DNA from: Caenorhabditis remanei
Lineage: Eukaryota > Nematoda > Chromadorea > Rhabditida > Rhabditidae
Length of the DNA: 64,000 nucleotides
Reading direction: 5' to 3'
Assembly: GCF_010183535.1 (NCBI RefSeq)
Contig: NC_071331.1
Span: 24,366,001 to 24,430,000, forward strand
Shown here: piece by piece, positions 53,491-63,994 of the stretch
Numbering within the stretch: position 1 is the first letter of the stretch
Layout of the letters: each line of letters opens with the position of its first letter
Made by a program: the position numbers and the translations under genes
Notes under the pieces: generated by a model
What the model was told of the DNA's origin: nothing
Seen by the model: the letters and a program-made list of their open reading frames with translations, nothing else
Database searches by the model: none

Positions 53491-55345
53491 TTACCTAAAA
53501 TTGTGCACATTTTTAAACCTCAAAACCATTTTTTAACTACAAAATCGATAAATATTACCAAAAACCACTTTTAGAAGAAGAGATAACGGTGTTTTTATTA
53601 AAAGTTCCAAAAAAATCGGTTGGAAATCGGCGGAGTTACGAGAGTCAGAATTTTTTTTGTTGAAATTTTTCAAAAATTAACCATTTTCAAACTTTTGTAA
53701 TATTTAGAGTTTTTGTGCTGTTGAGATGAAGTTAGTTTCATTTTGAAGGTAAATTCTTAAATTTTTAGAAAACATCTAAAAAACTTAAAATACAATGGGA
53801 ATAATAAAGTTATGGGGGTTTAATGATGTAAACTTTTGCAATATTTAGAGTTTTCGTGCTGTTCAGATGAATTCAATTGCATTTTGAAGATAATTTCTTA
53901 AATTTTTAGGAAAAAAACTTTACCTCTTTTACTTTGCTGACCCACCCTGTTGCTCTTTTCGTTTAAAACTGAACAGCCTAACATGAATATCTGAAATTTC
54001 CAAACTCTGAAAAGTATTTATAAATGCAATAATTCTGCACATTTTCCCATTTTTAAGCTTCAAAATCATAATATCCATTCGCCGGTGGCTGACCGTTCGA
54101 CCCGGGGAAGACGTGTGGGTCTCATTGCGACTACCGTAGTATTAAAACTTTTTTATGGGGTAAAGTACGGTAGAGAACCGCCGGAAATCGAAATTCCGCA
54201 ACCTCGTCCCCGTGCCGAACTTTGAGTAAGCTGTCGGCCATGAGTAATAGTACATCATCAAAAGTTATGAGGGTATGATGTCTGAGTCTCTCACTATCTT
54301 GTTTGCCTAATTTCGAAAATGCATATCTCTTGGCTTAATTAAGTTGCCAACTATTAAAATGTAGCGAATTTTATGTAGACTATTTACAATCAGAAATATT
54401 TTAGGTAGCTTTGTCAGTTACTACGATACATCCTGTTAAAGTTTTCCCTTGATAACCACAATTTTGGGATTTTTGTCACAGTCTCGAGAAAAAAGAATGT
54501 CTCAAATGGTACGGAAGAAAAAGCTGAAAATCACTGGAAAATAATGTTTTTAGGCTTAAATTTGAGTTTGCTACGTTTTTTCAAAATTCCGTTCATAATT
54601 CGTAAATGTTCATCCATATTGAACGTCCGAAGCTGAAAATTGCTGATATGCGTATACAATCAATTAATATATCAAAGTAATGCGATAACCGACTTAGGCT
54701 CCGCCCCTTATTCGGCTCTTTTAAAAAACCTATAATCCCCTATTTACCGTATTCTCTTCCGCACCCATCTGCCTTCAACCGGTTGATAGCTTATAATTAG
54801 TCAAGACACCGCTTTCAGGTAGGCTGGCAACAATTACATGACACAACTCTGCTCTAATCCTTTTTGACCCCCGTGTATTATCCAGTAATACGGACCATCC
54901 CTGAGCGCTTTAGACACACACCTGTCATTCTCCTCCGCCTCTCTCTTTCTCTCTCTCTCTTCGGCTTTTGGGGTATATAATCTACCGTAACCCATGCCGC
55001 TTTGTGTACTAATTAATCCGTTAATTGTCTCTTCTTAACCTGCGGAACCTACGAACATGCGCCATATGTTGTTTGCTTCATACTTCCAACGTTTGCATTT
55101 CGAAATCTTAAAAAGCTACCTAAAATTTGTTAACTATAAAAACAATCTACATAAAATTCTACACATTTTATCAGTTGACAACTTAATTAAGTGAGATATG
55201 CATTTTCGAAATTAGGCGCTTCCCAACGTCTCACAGTTCTATTATCTAGCTTTTTAGCATTTTGAATCCTTTTTTGTGCTTAAAATGTTTTTTTCCGGAT
55301 TCCAAGCTATCTTTTTTATTTCCAGACTTCTCAATATCAATCAAT

Positions 55346-58300
55346 ATGTCAGCTTCCGTCAAAAGACTTTTCAAATGTACCAGATGCTATAAGTATTTTA
55401 AAACTGAACAAGCTCGTTGTCTACATGCCAGAATTCATGCAAAAAAACTGTACAAATGCAGAAAGTGTGCAAAATCGTTTCGGTTAGTTTTAAAAGTGAC
55501 AGATCGGTTCAATAAGCTTTTTAATAATTCCAGCACCGCCAAAGAGGTGAAACGACACTTTTGGAGCAAGCACTCGATGAGTTCAGCGGATAACAAGTCC
55601 AGAATGAAAGTGGACTACGAGATGGTCAAACCATCGACGAAACAGAGAAAGGAGGAAGTGAGGAAGATGAAGGAAGAGGGAAGAAAAAGAAGAGCAAAGG
55701 AGGAGGCGATGGAAATGAAAAAAGTGTCGAAGAGACAGAACAATGACCAGGAGATGATGATACCATCTACTTCAAAGGTATGCGTTATCATAGAAAGCGG
55801 AGGGGGTGTCTAGAAGGCGCCAATAGAGCGTGGTGTCGAAAGTGTTTCTTTAATTTATATTAGTTAAATAGATCATGACAAGGGCTACATTTTTGTAGTT
55901 GACAAGTTTCTGATAGCAATAATGAGTCGAGAGATATAAGTGTTAGAAGATAGGAGAAGAAGCGCGCGCACTTTGCACCGCCTGTATCTCAAAAAGGGGC
56001 GGAGCTAGAAGAAAGTTGTCAACTAGTAAAATATGCAGAATTTAAAGATCTACATTTTATCAGTTAACAATTTTTTGATAGATCAAAAGCAAAAGCTAGG
56101 GAGATATGTATAAGAATTAGAAGATAGGCAGCGAGGAGAAGTGGTAGAGAGAGCGCGCGCACTTTGAACTGCTCTATCTCAAAAAGGGGCGGAGCTAGAA
56201 AAATATTGTTGACAAGTGAATTGTTTATAATTGTATGTTTTATAATTTGATATATAGCATTTATTGATAGCTTTGAGGTACCGCGAGATATAAGACGAAG
56301 AAGATGAGAAGGACAGTGAGAACATAGAGCGCCTCACTAACAAACCCACATATCTCAAATTTGAGCAAAGATACAGAAAAAGTGATAACAACATAGTTAT
56401 AGATTGTAAAATTCTGCACATTTTGTTAATTGACAACTTTTTAATAGCACCAAAGCCTGAGGAGATACGGCCGCTCAAAGATGAGGAAGGACGCAGACAG
56501 CTAGAGCGCTCTCGTTTCTCCGTGTCTGTCCAAACTTTGACCGCCCGTATCTCATTAGGATGTAGAGTTATCAAAAAGTTGTCAACTAGTAAAATGTGTA
56601 AAATTTTAAGCGCTACATTTTATTAGTTATCAACTTTTTGATAGCATTAAACCTTGAAAAGATACGAGCGGTCAAAGAAGAGACGCAAACAGCTAGAGCC
56701 TGTCTCCCATATCTTTGACCGCTTAAATTTCCTAACCCTTTCTATGTATAAAGAAACTTCCAACTAACAAAATGCTTCAAATTTCCTGCTCTAAAAGGCT
56801 TGATTTACCCATTTTCAGCTAGTATGCTGCCATCAAAGAAAAAATCTGAGGTACAGTGCCTCCAACCGTGTCTGCTGTGAAAAAGAAGGCTGTCGAATTC
56901 AACCAGGAGATGATTTCATGTGCGAAGCACTCGATGCCAACGGAATGGCCCGAACGTACTGTATATCGTGTTGGAATTCTGGAACGAAGGATACCATGAA
57001 TAATGTAGACGCCTGGAGCAGGATGGCGAATGTTAATAAGGAAAAGGAACCGATAAAGGAGTGCACGGTGTGTGGAGAGCTCTGGCACAGGTCATGCTCA
57101 ATGAGCAACGAGGAGCAATTCAGATGTGTTCACTGTGTTCCGAGGAGAAAAGTTGAAATTCAACATGAAAACCAGTTTTCTGTCTTCATGGCGGATAGAA
57201 TCAACCGATTCTGTAAAAGTCATGAGACCCGTCGGAGCCATGAAGTCGTCGTGGTATCTTTCACCAACAGGAAGACAGTGGATCTGGTGGAAAAGCGACC
57301 TCAACATCTCAAAAAGGAGTTCCGTAAGATCTATGGAAGAGCTCCCACGGAGTACACTGAAAGACTGATCTACGTATTCCAAGACACAGATGTATTGTTC
57401 TTTTCAATGGTGACCCACGAATATCCGAACCATTGTGGGAAGTCCTACTGCCTCATCGATACATTGGACTCCATACCATTCTTGGATATCCACAAAAGAT
57501 TGTCGGTTAGACGAGGAGAAGTCTATCAAGAGATAATACTCGCATACTTCGATTATATGCGAAGAATCGGATTCGAGAAAGGGCATATTTGGGCGGACGC
57601 CCCGATTCAAGGAGACGATTTGTTTTTCACATGCCATCCATCGACCCAACTATATTTGAGCCAGAAGAAATTGGAGGGCTGGTATAAGGCAATGTTGAGG
57701 AAGGGAGAGGAGGACGGGATTTTTAAGGAGTGGATGAATTTTGCTGGATTTAAGAAGATGGTGGAGAGGTGAGTTTTTAGACTGTGAGATGTTACTAGAC
57801 CCATATCTCTTGTTACAAAGTAGATAGCTAAAAAGTGTTCACTATTAAAATGTAGAGCGTTAAATTTTGCACATTTTTCTAATTTAGTATTTCCAGATAG
57901 CGTTAAGGAGTCGGGAGTTACACGCGGTCTAAGTGAGAGAGCGAGAAGAAAGGGAAGATAAAGCGCGCTACTATTTCAGCGCCCGTATCTCCTAACTTGT
58001 GATAGTTAGCAAAAAATTTATAAATGAAACAATAGAAAGCGTTAAATTCTGCACGTTTTATTAGTTAACTGTTTTTGAATAGCGCTTAACCCTGAGGAGA
58101 TATGGGCGGTGGAAGTTTCAAGGAGTGGAGGAGAGACGCAGACAACGAGAGCGATCTAGTTTCTCTGCGCTCTCTCCCTCTCACCCCATATCTTTGAACA
58201 CTTATATCTCCCACTCCTTTCCAGCTATCAAAAAACTTTCAACTAACAAAATACTCCAAATTTTCTGCTCTACATTTTATTAGTTGACAACTTTTTAGTA

Positions 58301-58784
58301 ACTAGCGTTGGTTAAGAGATTTGGCCTTTGTTTTTCAATTTATCGATTTTTTCAACTTTTTTCAAATTTCAGAGACCTCCCAAGAATAACCATCGGAAAC
58401 AAGAAGAACCAACCCCAAAAAATCCGACCAATAGACATCCCAATCCACAAGGGATCCCTCTGGGATCGTCTCATTCAAGATCTGGATAAAGAGGAGGAGA
58501 ATAAGGAGAACAAAGTGAAAATGGCAACCGAGTACTCCAAGTACATGACAGAGCAATACCAATTTCACTCCAAGGATACATTTTGGATGGATCTGGCTCC
58601 ACCGACACAGCCAATGGAGGAGGAGAACAGGAGCTACACCCATGAGACTCTCGGGAACAAGTATTCGTTTTTGGAGCTGTGTGAGGAGAAAAACTGGGAA
58701 TTCTCGACGTTCCAGAGAGCCCGGTTTGCGACTCTCGGGATAATTGAGGAGATCAATAGGGGTACAGTTATTGAGGAGGATTAG
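55346..58784 (+). CDS. C2H2 zinc finger - RING/PHD - CBP/p300-type acetyltransferase protein (copy A)
   Basis: Four exons (55346-55482, 55534-55777, 56819-57768, 58373-58784) join in phase to 580 residues. Residues 8-60 hold two C2H2 fingers (CTRCYKYFKTEQARCLHARIH; CRKCAKSF...KRHFWSKH). A Lys/Glu-rich linker ends IPSTSK. Residues 128-230 resemble the CBP RING/PHD (CCHQRKN, CCEKEGC, CISCW, CTVCGELWHRSC, CVHC). Residues 250-580 match the CBP HAT core: TERLIYVFQDTDVLFFSM, LDSIPF, EVYQEIILAYFDYMRRIGF, GHIWA, EGDD-like QGDD, CHP, LEGWYKAML and, at the end, YSFLELCEEKNWEFSTFQRA. The Trp of GHIWA and the WY pair, active-site residues in p300, are kept. Bromodomain, KIX, TAZ and ZZ domains are absent. 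The HAT loop region that in p300 is a long Lys-rich autoinhibitory loop is very short. Nuclear lysine acetyltransferase activity is inferred. Confidence 0.88.
55850..56230. repeat. GTTGACAAC family, diverged units (CBP-like intron 2)
   Basis: Two units with GAGAGCGCGCGCACTTTG cores and CTCAAAAAGGGGCGGAGCTA ends, resembling the 14.4-kb palindrome more than the GCGTCTCTC type. Confidence 0.8.
56385..56790. repeat. GTTGACAAC palindrome family (CBP-like intron 2)
   Basis: Unit 56405-56600 is a well-kept palindrome (CTGAGGAGATACGGCCGC, GACGCAGACAGCTAGAGCGC, TTTGACCGCCCGTATCTC). A partial unit continues to 56785 and abuts the acceptor of exon 3. Confidence 0.88.
57830..58300. repeat. GTTGACAAC palindrome family (CBP-like intron 3)
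   Basis: A diverged unit (57840-58020) and a typical unit (58055-58300, CCCTGAGGAGATATGGGCGG with a GACGCAGACAACGAGAGCGA core) fill most of the 604-base intron. Confidence 0.87.
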
Positions 58785-58800
58785 TAGCTCATCCTTCCTC

Positions 58801-59112
58801 TAAATTCCATAAAAATCCGTCCTTACCTTCCATACTCATGGCTCCTTGAGTTCCAAGTCCCTAAATCTGTCAAAATTGATCAAAAACACTATTTTAAGGC
58901 GATTTTTGCTCAATTTTGATTGTTTTTAATGGGATTTTTACGTTTTTCCACACATTTCCGCTCCTAAGATCCCTCCCATGTCTCCCACCTACCCTGGCTC
59001 CATACCACCAATCTTGTAATGTCCGATTCTCCTTTATCATATCACCAATACTTCTCCCGGCTGTCTTCTCCACATAGGTACGAATTCCTCTCCAAGTTCC
59101 AGACAGCAAACT
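58801..59112 (-). pseudogene. Minus-strand coding-like remnant downstream of the CBP-like gene
   Basis: On the minus strand, 59109 to about 58988 reads LSGTWRGIRTYVEKTAGRSI and IKENRTLQDWWYGA up to a GTAGGT donor. After a GACAG acceptor a short exon would end FRDLELKEP and stop near 58835. No good upstream acceptor or exons were found and the family is not recognised. It could be the 3' end of a truncated gene, or chance. Confidence 0.3.
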
Positions 59113-60040
59113 TCAGAGACGCTATAACCTATGATCCTGAAGCGGTTTTATTCAAAAAATTCGTCTAAAACTGAAAAATTAAACTTTTTTTGTCAATTAG
59201 CTAGTCAAATCGCGAAAGACTCCGCCCATTTTCAGAAATTTCCATTTTAAATTATTTTTTGGACGGTTCTCGTTTTATTTTTGCTATTTTTTCTTGAATG
59301 TTTCCGTCTCAACTGTTCCGAAATTCCGATTTTTTTCATTGTCCCTTGACCCGTCCATCTCCAAACCCATTTAAACCTTCCATCAAATTCCCTTACATAT
59401 CTTCGAGATTCAGACTCTATTTTCTGTTTTCTTTAAGTACTCCATATCTGGATTACTGTAGTATCCCTCATGCCTCCAAACCACCCGATTCCTGTCGACT
59501 CTCCTTTATTTAAGCACCAATGCTCAGACTCTCCAAATTCAAGACCCTCCTCCTTGGTACTGTAGTATCCCTTCCTCTTGCACACCTGTCCTGTTCCTGC
59601 TTGTTACCATGTTCCCATCTCTATCTATAGCATTCCTTCCCTCATTCCCAAATTCCTGTTGTTAGCACCAGATCTCCTAAATATGGTCTCTATACCTTAA
59701 CATGACTGGATCTGCTCTACATGTTCTCTGTTATCTCCCCATCGATCTGTTTTGTTTTTCCATTTTTAATTGTTTAATTTAATTACAATAACCTTTCTAT
59801 ATTGTTCTAATTATAGTCCATTTAATCTACCAAGCTTATAGTTTTTCTGTACATAATTGTTGACTTCTTCTCCTTTTGTTCTCACTTTACATCTTCCATT
59901 CAAAGTTACCCTCAATAAATCTAATAAACGCCCTAGATTATATTTATGTAATCAATAACCTAATGTGTTCCACAGAAGAACCACAATACTTGTATCCTAT
60001 CCACCACATATCGCCCCGTATGTCCTCAACGGGTCGACAA
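59113..60040. other. Intergenic region, nothing recognised
   Basis: T- and C-rich sequence with several CTGTAG/TACTGTAGTATCCCT motifs (59455 and 59560) and short ORFs without domains. No palindromic family member is complete here. Confidence 0.6.
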
Positions 60041-60380
60041 CCCCACCCTCATGCAAGCCAACAAAAATCGTTCATATCTCAACACCTACCAATGCTACCT
60101 AAAAACTGCTAATTACAAAAATAATCTAAATAAAATTTGCAACATTTTATTAGTTAACACCTTTTTTCTGTCGTTCCTATTTCCAGAGTTACAGCCCCTC
60201 AAAGCTGGTGCGTTCCAACGCCTTCCACTCCCCAATATACAAGGTGTTGGTTCAAACGCTTGTATCTCAAGACCTACTAATGCTACCTTAAAACTGTTAA
60301 CTACAAAAATAATTTACATAAAATTTACTACAGTTTATTAGTGAACAACTTTTTTCTATCTTTCTTATTTTCAGAGTTAC
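60040..60380. repeat. Second palindrome-like family (GTTAACAACTTTTTTCTATC), units
   Basis: Units at about 60070-60200 and 60240-60370 share AATGCTACCT(A/T)AAAACTG, ACAAAAATAATCTA, TTTATTAGTTAACACCTTTT and TTTCCAGAGTTACAGCCCCT. They are the inverted counterpart of the units at 60950-61460. Confidence 0.75.
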
Positions 60381-60800
60381 AGCGTGTCAAAGCCAGCATA
60401 GGCTTCGATTTCAAGTATGTACTGCTAACTTTCGAATCATCACAGCTATCGGAAAAGTGTAAACTGATAAAATACTCTAAATGTAAAGATCTTTATAATT
60501 TTAATTAAATATTCAAAAACAGACCTCCTTATTAATACGATACAGGCCGTTTTTAGTTCCTTAATGCGACACGGCCATTACTACCTGTGGGAAGAGACGT
60601 TGCGTCATCATCAGCTATCGACTGTGGTGACCCGGAATGCCATCTGTTTTTCGGGGAGAAGATAGTTTCCCCCTCTTTTTATTTCTGTTCACAAGATTTA
60701 TTTGCGTGTACAAACAGAAGACACCCCCCCCCCCAAACGATGTCATTCACCCCCCTTTCACTTTCAACTATCTTGGCGGTCTTATTCTTCCTTTTTTTGT
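60380..60800 (+). repeat. Upstream block of the tandem duplication, copy B
   Basis: Collinear with 53090-53490: GAATCATCACAGCTATC, CCTCCTTATTAATA, GCGTCATCA (60602 against 53341), CCCGGAATG and TTTATTTGCGTGTACAAACA. A C10 run occurs near 60726. Confidence 0.7.
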
Positions 60801-60899
60801 GTTTTTTTTTGTTGTTAAATTGCTTATTACTTGAAAACTAACATAGATACTTTAAAATTTTAAATTAGAGTAATAATTTATGTAAAATTCTTCATATTT

Positions 60900-61470
60900 T
60901 ACTAATTTAAAATTTCTATATCGAAGAAGGGAGTGACCTAACCTTGAAGGGTGAATATCTCCCGCGGCGTTGTAGCTATCAAAAAGTTGTCAACAGGTAA
61001 AATGTTGCAAATTTTATGTAGATTATTATTGTAGTTAAAAATTTTTAAGTAGTGATGCTTAATATTGAGATATAGGCGTTTGAACCATGCTTTTTCCAAG
61101 GGGGGCATTATAGCGCACTTGCTTTGAGGGGCTGTAACTCTGGAAATAAAAAAAATAGGAAAAAGTTGTTAACTAAGAAAATATTGCGAATTTTATGTAG
61201 ATAAATTTTGTAGTTAACTATTTTCAAGTAACGTTGCTAGGTTTCCAGATACAGGCGTTTGAACTATGTCTTGTATGTTCGGGTGTGGGCGTTGGGGCGT
61301 TAGGGCGCATTTCCTTTAAGAGCCTGTAACTCTGGAAGTAAGGAAGATACAAAAAAGTGTTAACAAATAAAATGTAGCAAATTTTTTGTAGATTCATTTT
61401 GTAGTTGACAATTTTTAGGTAGCGTTGCTAGATATTGAGATACAGGCGTTTTCACTAAGTATACAAATAT
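60900..61470. repeat. Second palindrome-like family, three tandem units
   Basis: Each unit has AAAAAGTTGTCAAC-type, CAAATTTTATGTAGAT, TAGTTGACAATTTTTAGGTA and GATATTGAGATACAGGCGTT motifs, spaced about 180 bases apart. They are inverted relative to the units at 60040-60380. Confidence 0.78.
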
Positions 61471-61929
61471 CAATATAGTAGGCTCCTCCCCCTTTTCTCT
61501 ATTGATTTACCGCCCAGATAGTCCACTCCCACTAGATACATTCGGTAACCGTCTCCACCGCTACTAACAAATTTCATATAACGATTCGTGCCCCTGTTTT
61601 TACGTGTGGTGACTCGGACCACTCGATCCTACCCGACTGTCTTCTAGACCTGTGGACTGCCTGAGTCGCCAATCGTTCTCGCCTAGTCTATGTAACGTAC
61701 CTAACCGATCAGGTACCCCTAGCAACAATTATATGACACTCATCCCCTCTTTATCTAATTGTCTGTGACTCTCTACATTACCGTTCAGCGCTTTATTCCC
61801 AAAAACCCCAAACCGTTTATCTAACGGACCTCTGTGGACACCCCAGAGACACTAATCATTGTCTTGTCCTGTGCAACTGACCCTCTAAACCGTCTGCCCG
61901 CCCATAGGGCATATGAGACACTAATTGAG

Positions 61930-62310
61930 TGTAATACCTAACAAGAGGGAGAGAAACGAGAGCGCTCTAGCTGTCTGCGTCTCTCCTCCACCTCTTTAAA
62001 CTTCAATTACCCGTATCTCCTCAGGGTGTAGAGCTATCAAAAAGTTGTCAACTAGTAAAATGTGTAGAATTTCCAGCTCTATATTTTACTAATTGGCAAC
62101 GTTTTGATAGCTCAACACCCTGAGGAGATACGCGCTTTTAAAGTTTAAAAGGGTGGAGGAGAGGCGCAGACAGCTACAGCGCTCTCGTTTCTCTGCGCTC
62201 TCTCCCTCTCTCTCTCCCGAATCTTTGACCGCTTATATCTCCCGCCCCTTTCCAGCTATCAAAAAACTTCCAACTAACAAAATACTCCAAATTTTCTGCT
62301 CTATAATCTT
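61930..62310. repeat. GTTGACAAC palindrome family, upstream of copy B
   Basis: A typical unit with a GAGAAACGAGAGCGCTCTAG core, CCCGTATCTCCTCAGGGTGT arm and a second overlapping unit with GCGCAGACAGCTACAGCGCT. Confidence 0.88.
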
Positions 62311-62396
62311 ATCTTTTTACCAGCCTATCTGCCTCGCCTTCGGCGATTCAGTCGGCTGGTCTCTCTTCATTCACGTGGCCACCTTCTCTCAAACGT

Positions 62397-62467
62397 GCCC
62401 GCATGGCCGAGTGGTTTGAAGCGGCGGTCGTGTCCAAAGCACGCTAGTTCGGTTTTGCCCACTGGCT
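62397..62467 (+). ncRNA. tRNA-like sequence upstream of copy B
   Basis: GCATGGCCGAGTGGTTTGAA (A box) and AGTTCGGTTTTGCCCACTGG (weak B box). The possible anticodon arm CGGTCGTGTCCAAAGCACG is unusual. It is probably a tRNA-derived repeat. Confidence 0.45.
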
Positions 62468-62622
62468 CAGTTTCTCTTCTCTTTCCAAAACCGTTGCGGA
62501 CAGCGCCTCAGACAGACAGACAACGCCCAATTGTCTTTTATATCTTATCTTTTTATTTCTTAGTTATTCCCACACCCATACCATGTCTTCTTCCAGAAAA
62601 CTAACCAATTTGTTCAACAACT

Positions 62623-63044
62623 ATGCCGTCATCTACCTGCACCTTCTGCTCCGAATCGTTCAAAACTTATCAAGAACTCGTCGAGCATCGTGAGGAAGCG
62701 AAACACTTTGACAAGCTCTACTTGTGCGAAGTTTGTAATACAAGATTCTCGTAAGTTTTTAATACTTAGACTCCGCCTACATTTAAAGTTGTTTCAGAAA
62801 GCAAAATGGTGTCGAGAATCACTTCCGTGATAACCACCTTCCAGTGTCTGGAAAAGGAAAAGATGATGAGAAATTGAATCGGATGTGGGACAAGGGAACC
62901 TACTTCACCAAATCGGAGAAGCCAGAGCCAAAGAAGGAGCCAAATTCTGATGGAACCAAAAGACAAGCGGACGATAACAATGTTCAAAAGCCACCAGTGA
63001 AGAAAGTCAAGAAGTTTGACCCAACAAAGCCAAGCACATCCAAG
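62623..63044 (+). CDS. C2H2 zinc finger protein, 5' exons of CBP-like paralogue (copy B), truncated by window edge
   Basis: Two exons (62623-62750, 62798-63044) encode 125 residues: two C2H2 fingers (CTFCSESFKTYQELVEHREEAKH; CEVCNTRFSKQNGVENHFRDNH), then a Lys/Pro-rich linker ending KPSTSK at a GTAAGG donor. Copy A has the same structure. Exon 1 ends in phase 2 within finger 2, exon 2 is 247 against 244 bases, both end PSTSK in phase 0, and a palindromic repeat opens the next intron. The continuation is expected beyond 64000. If no HAT exons follow, this would be a stand-alone finger gene. Protein identity between copies is low, so the duplication is not recent. Confidence 0.75.
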
Positions 63045-63104
63045 GTAAGGAGGCCATAACTATGTCTGCAGAGGTTTGAGTGTTTCGAATTGTTGATAAA
63101 TGAG

Positions 63105-63370
63105 TAGAGCGAAACACGGTCTACATTTTTGTAGTTAACTATTTTTTGATAGCTTTACACCCTGAGGAGATACGGGTGGTCAAAGGTGAGGAGAGACGCA
63201 GACAGCTAGCGCGCTCTCGTTTCTCTGCGCTCTCTTCCTCTCTGCAATATCTTTGAACACTTTTATCTCCTGACCTTTCTAGCTATCAAAAAACTTTCAA
63301 CTAACAAAATACTCCAAATTTTTCGCTCTATAATCATATCTTTACTAATTAACAACTTTTTTGCTCTGCA
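63105..63370. repeat. GTTGACAAC palindrome family (copy B intron 2)
   Basis: TACACCCTGAGGAGATACGG, GACGCAGACAGCTAGCGCGC core and AGCTATCAAAAAACTTTCAA. Its position in the intron matches the units in copy A intron 2. Confidence 0.87.
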
Positions 63371-63531
63371 CAGTCTCCCAGACTCCGAGAAAGAACTGCA
63401 AGGAAATTTTTGATCTACCTCATGAAACGAATAATTTGAGAAATTAGCAGGTCTAGAACATTATTTCTTTAATTTTTAGCGTAAAGCTCAAGGTCGGAAG
63501 TAAGAAAATTTCAGTTTTAGAATTATTCTGA

Positions 63532-63994
63532 ATGCATTATCCACCCATTCAATCCAAAAAATCCTGGTTTTATATATTATTTCCGGTCGAAATGGCAATT
63601 TTTTTATTTGATTTCGGAAAAATCTACGGGATTTGTTCGTTTCTCAACATTATCAAACGAATGATATCTCAAAACGTGCTCCGGAGATTTGTACACATTT
63701 CTGTAGGACGGTTTTTCAATTTGCTTATTAGTTTTCGAGAAATCGATCAATTTCTGAATTTTTTTCAGTTTTTTGTTATTTTCTCGAAAACTAATGAGCA
63801 AATTGAAAAACCGTCCTACAGAAATGTGTACAAATCTCCGGCGGACGTTTTGAGATATCATTCGTTGGATAATGTTGAGAAATGAACAAATCCCGTAGAT
63901 TTTTCCGAAATCAAAATGAAAAATCACTGTTTCGACTTGAAATAATATCTGAAACCAGAATTTTTTGGTCTCAATGGGTGGATAATGCTCTCAG
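63532..63994. mobile_element. 460-bp near-perfect palindrome at the right edge
   Basis: Outer ends GCATTATCCACCCATT and AATGGGTGGATAATGC. Inner arms (CGGGATTTGTTCGTTTCTCA, GGAGATTTGTACACATTTCT, GTAGGACGGTTTTTCAATTT) meet at about 63765. Both strands translate to nearly the same 100-residue open frame because of the symmetry, so that frame is not taken as a gene. Confidence 0.9.

Larger units (their letters stand above)
51612..55182. mobile_element. 3.5-kb element with long inverted ends, upstream of the CBP-like gene
   Basis: The left arm (51612 to about 52640) and right arm (about 54690 to 55182) are inverted copies. Matches include GTAGAATTTTATGTAGAT, TTAACGGATTAATTAGTA, AAAAAGGATTAGAGCAGAGT and GGCAGATGGGTACGGAAGAG. 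The left arm is longer because a Tc1-like MITE is nested in it. The 2-kb interior has no long ORF or transposase signature. It contains a block (53020-53490) that recurs 7.26 kb downstream. It may be a non-autonomous transposon or the product of an inverted duplication. Confidence 0.75.

Noticed and set aside
63532..63927. Paired 107-117-codon ORFs on opposite strands
   Set aside because: They are mirror images generated by the palindrome and are low in complexity.
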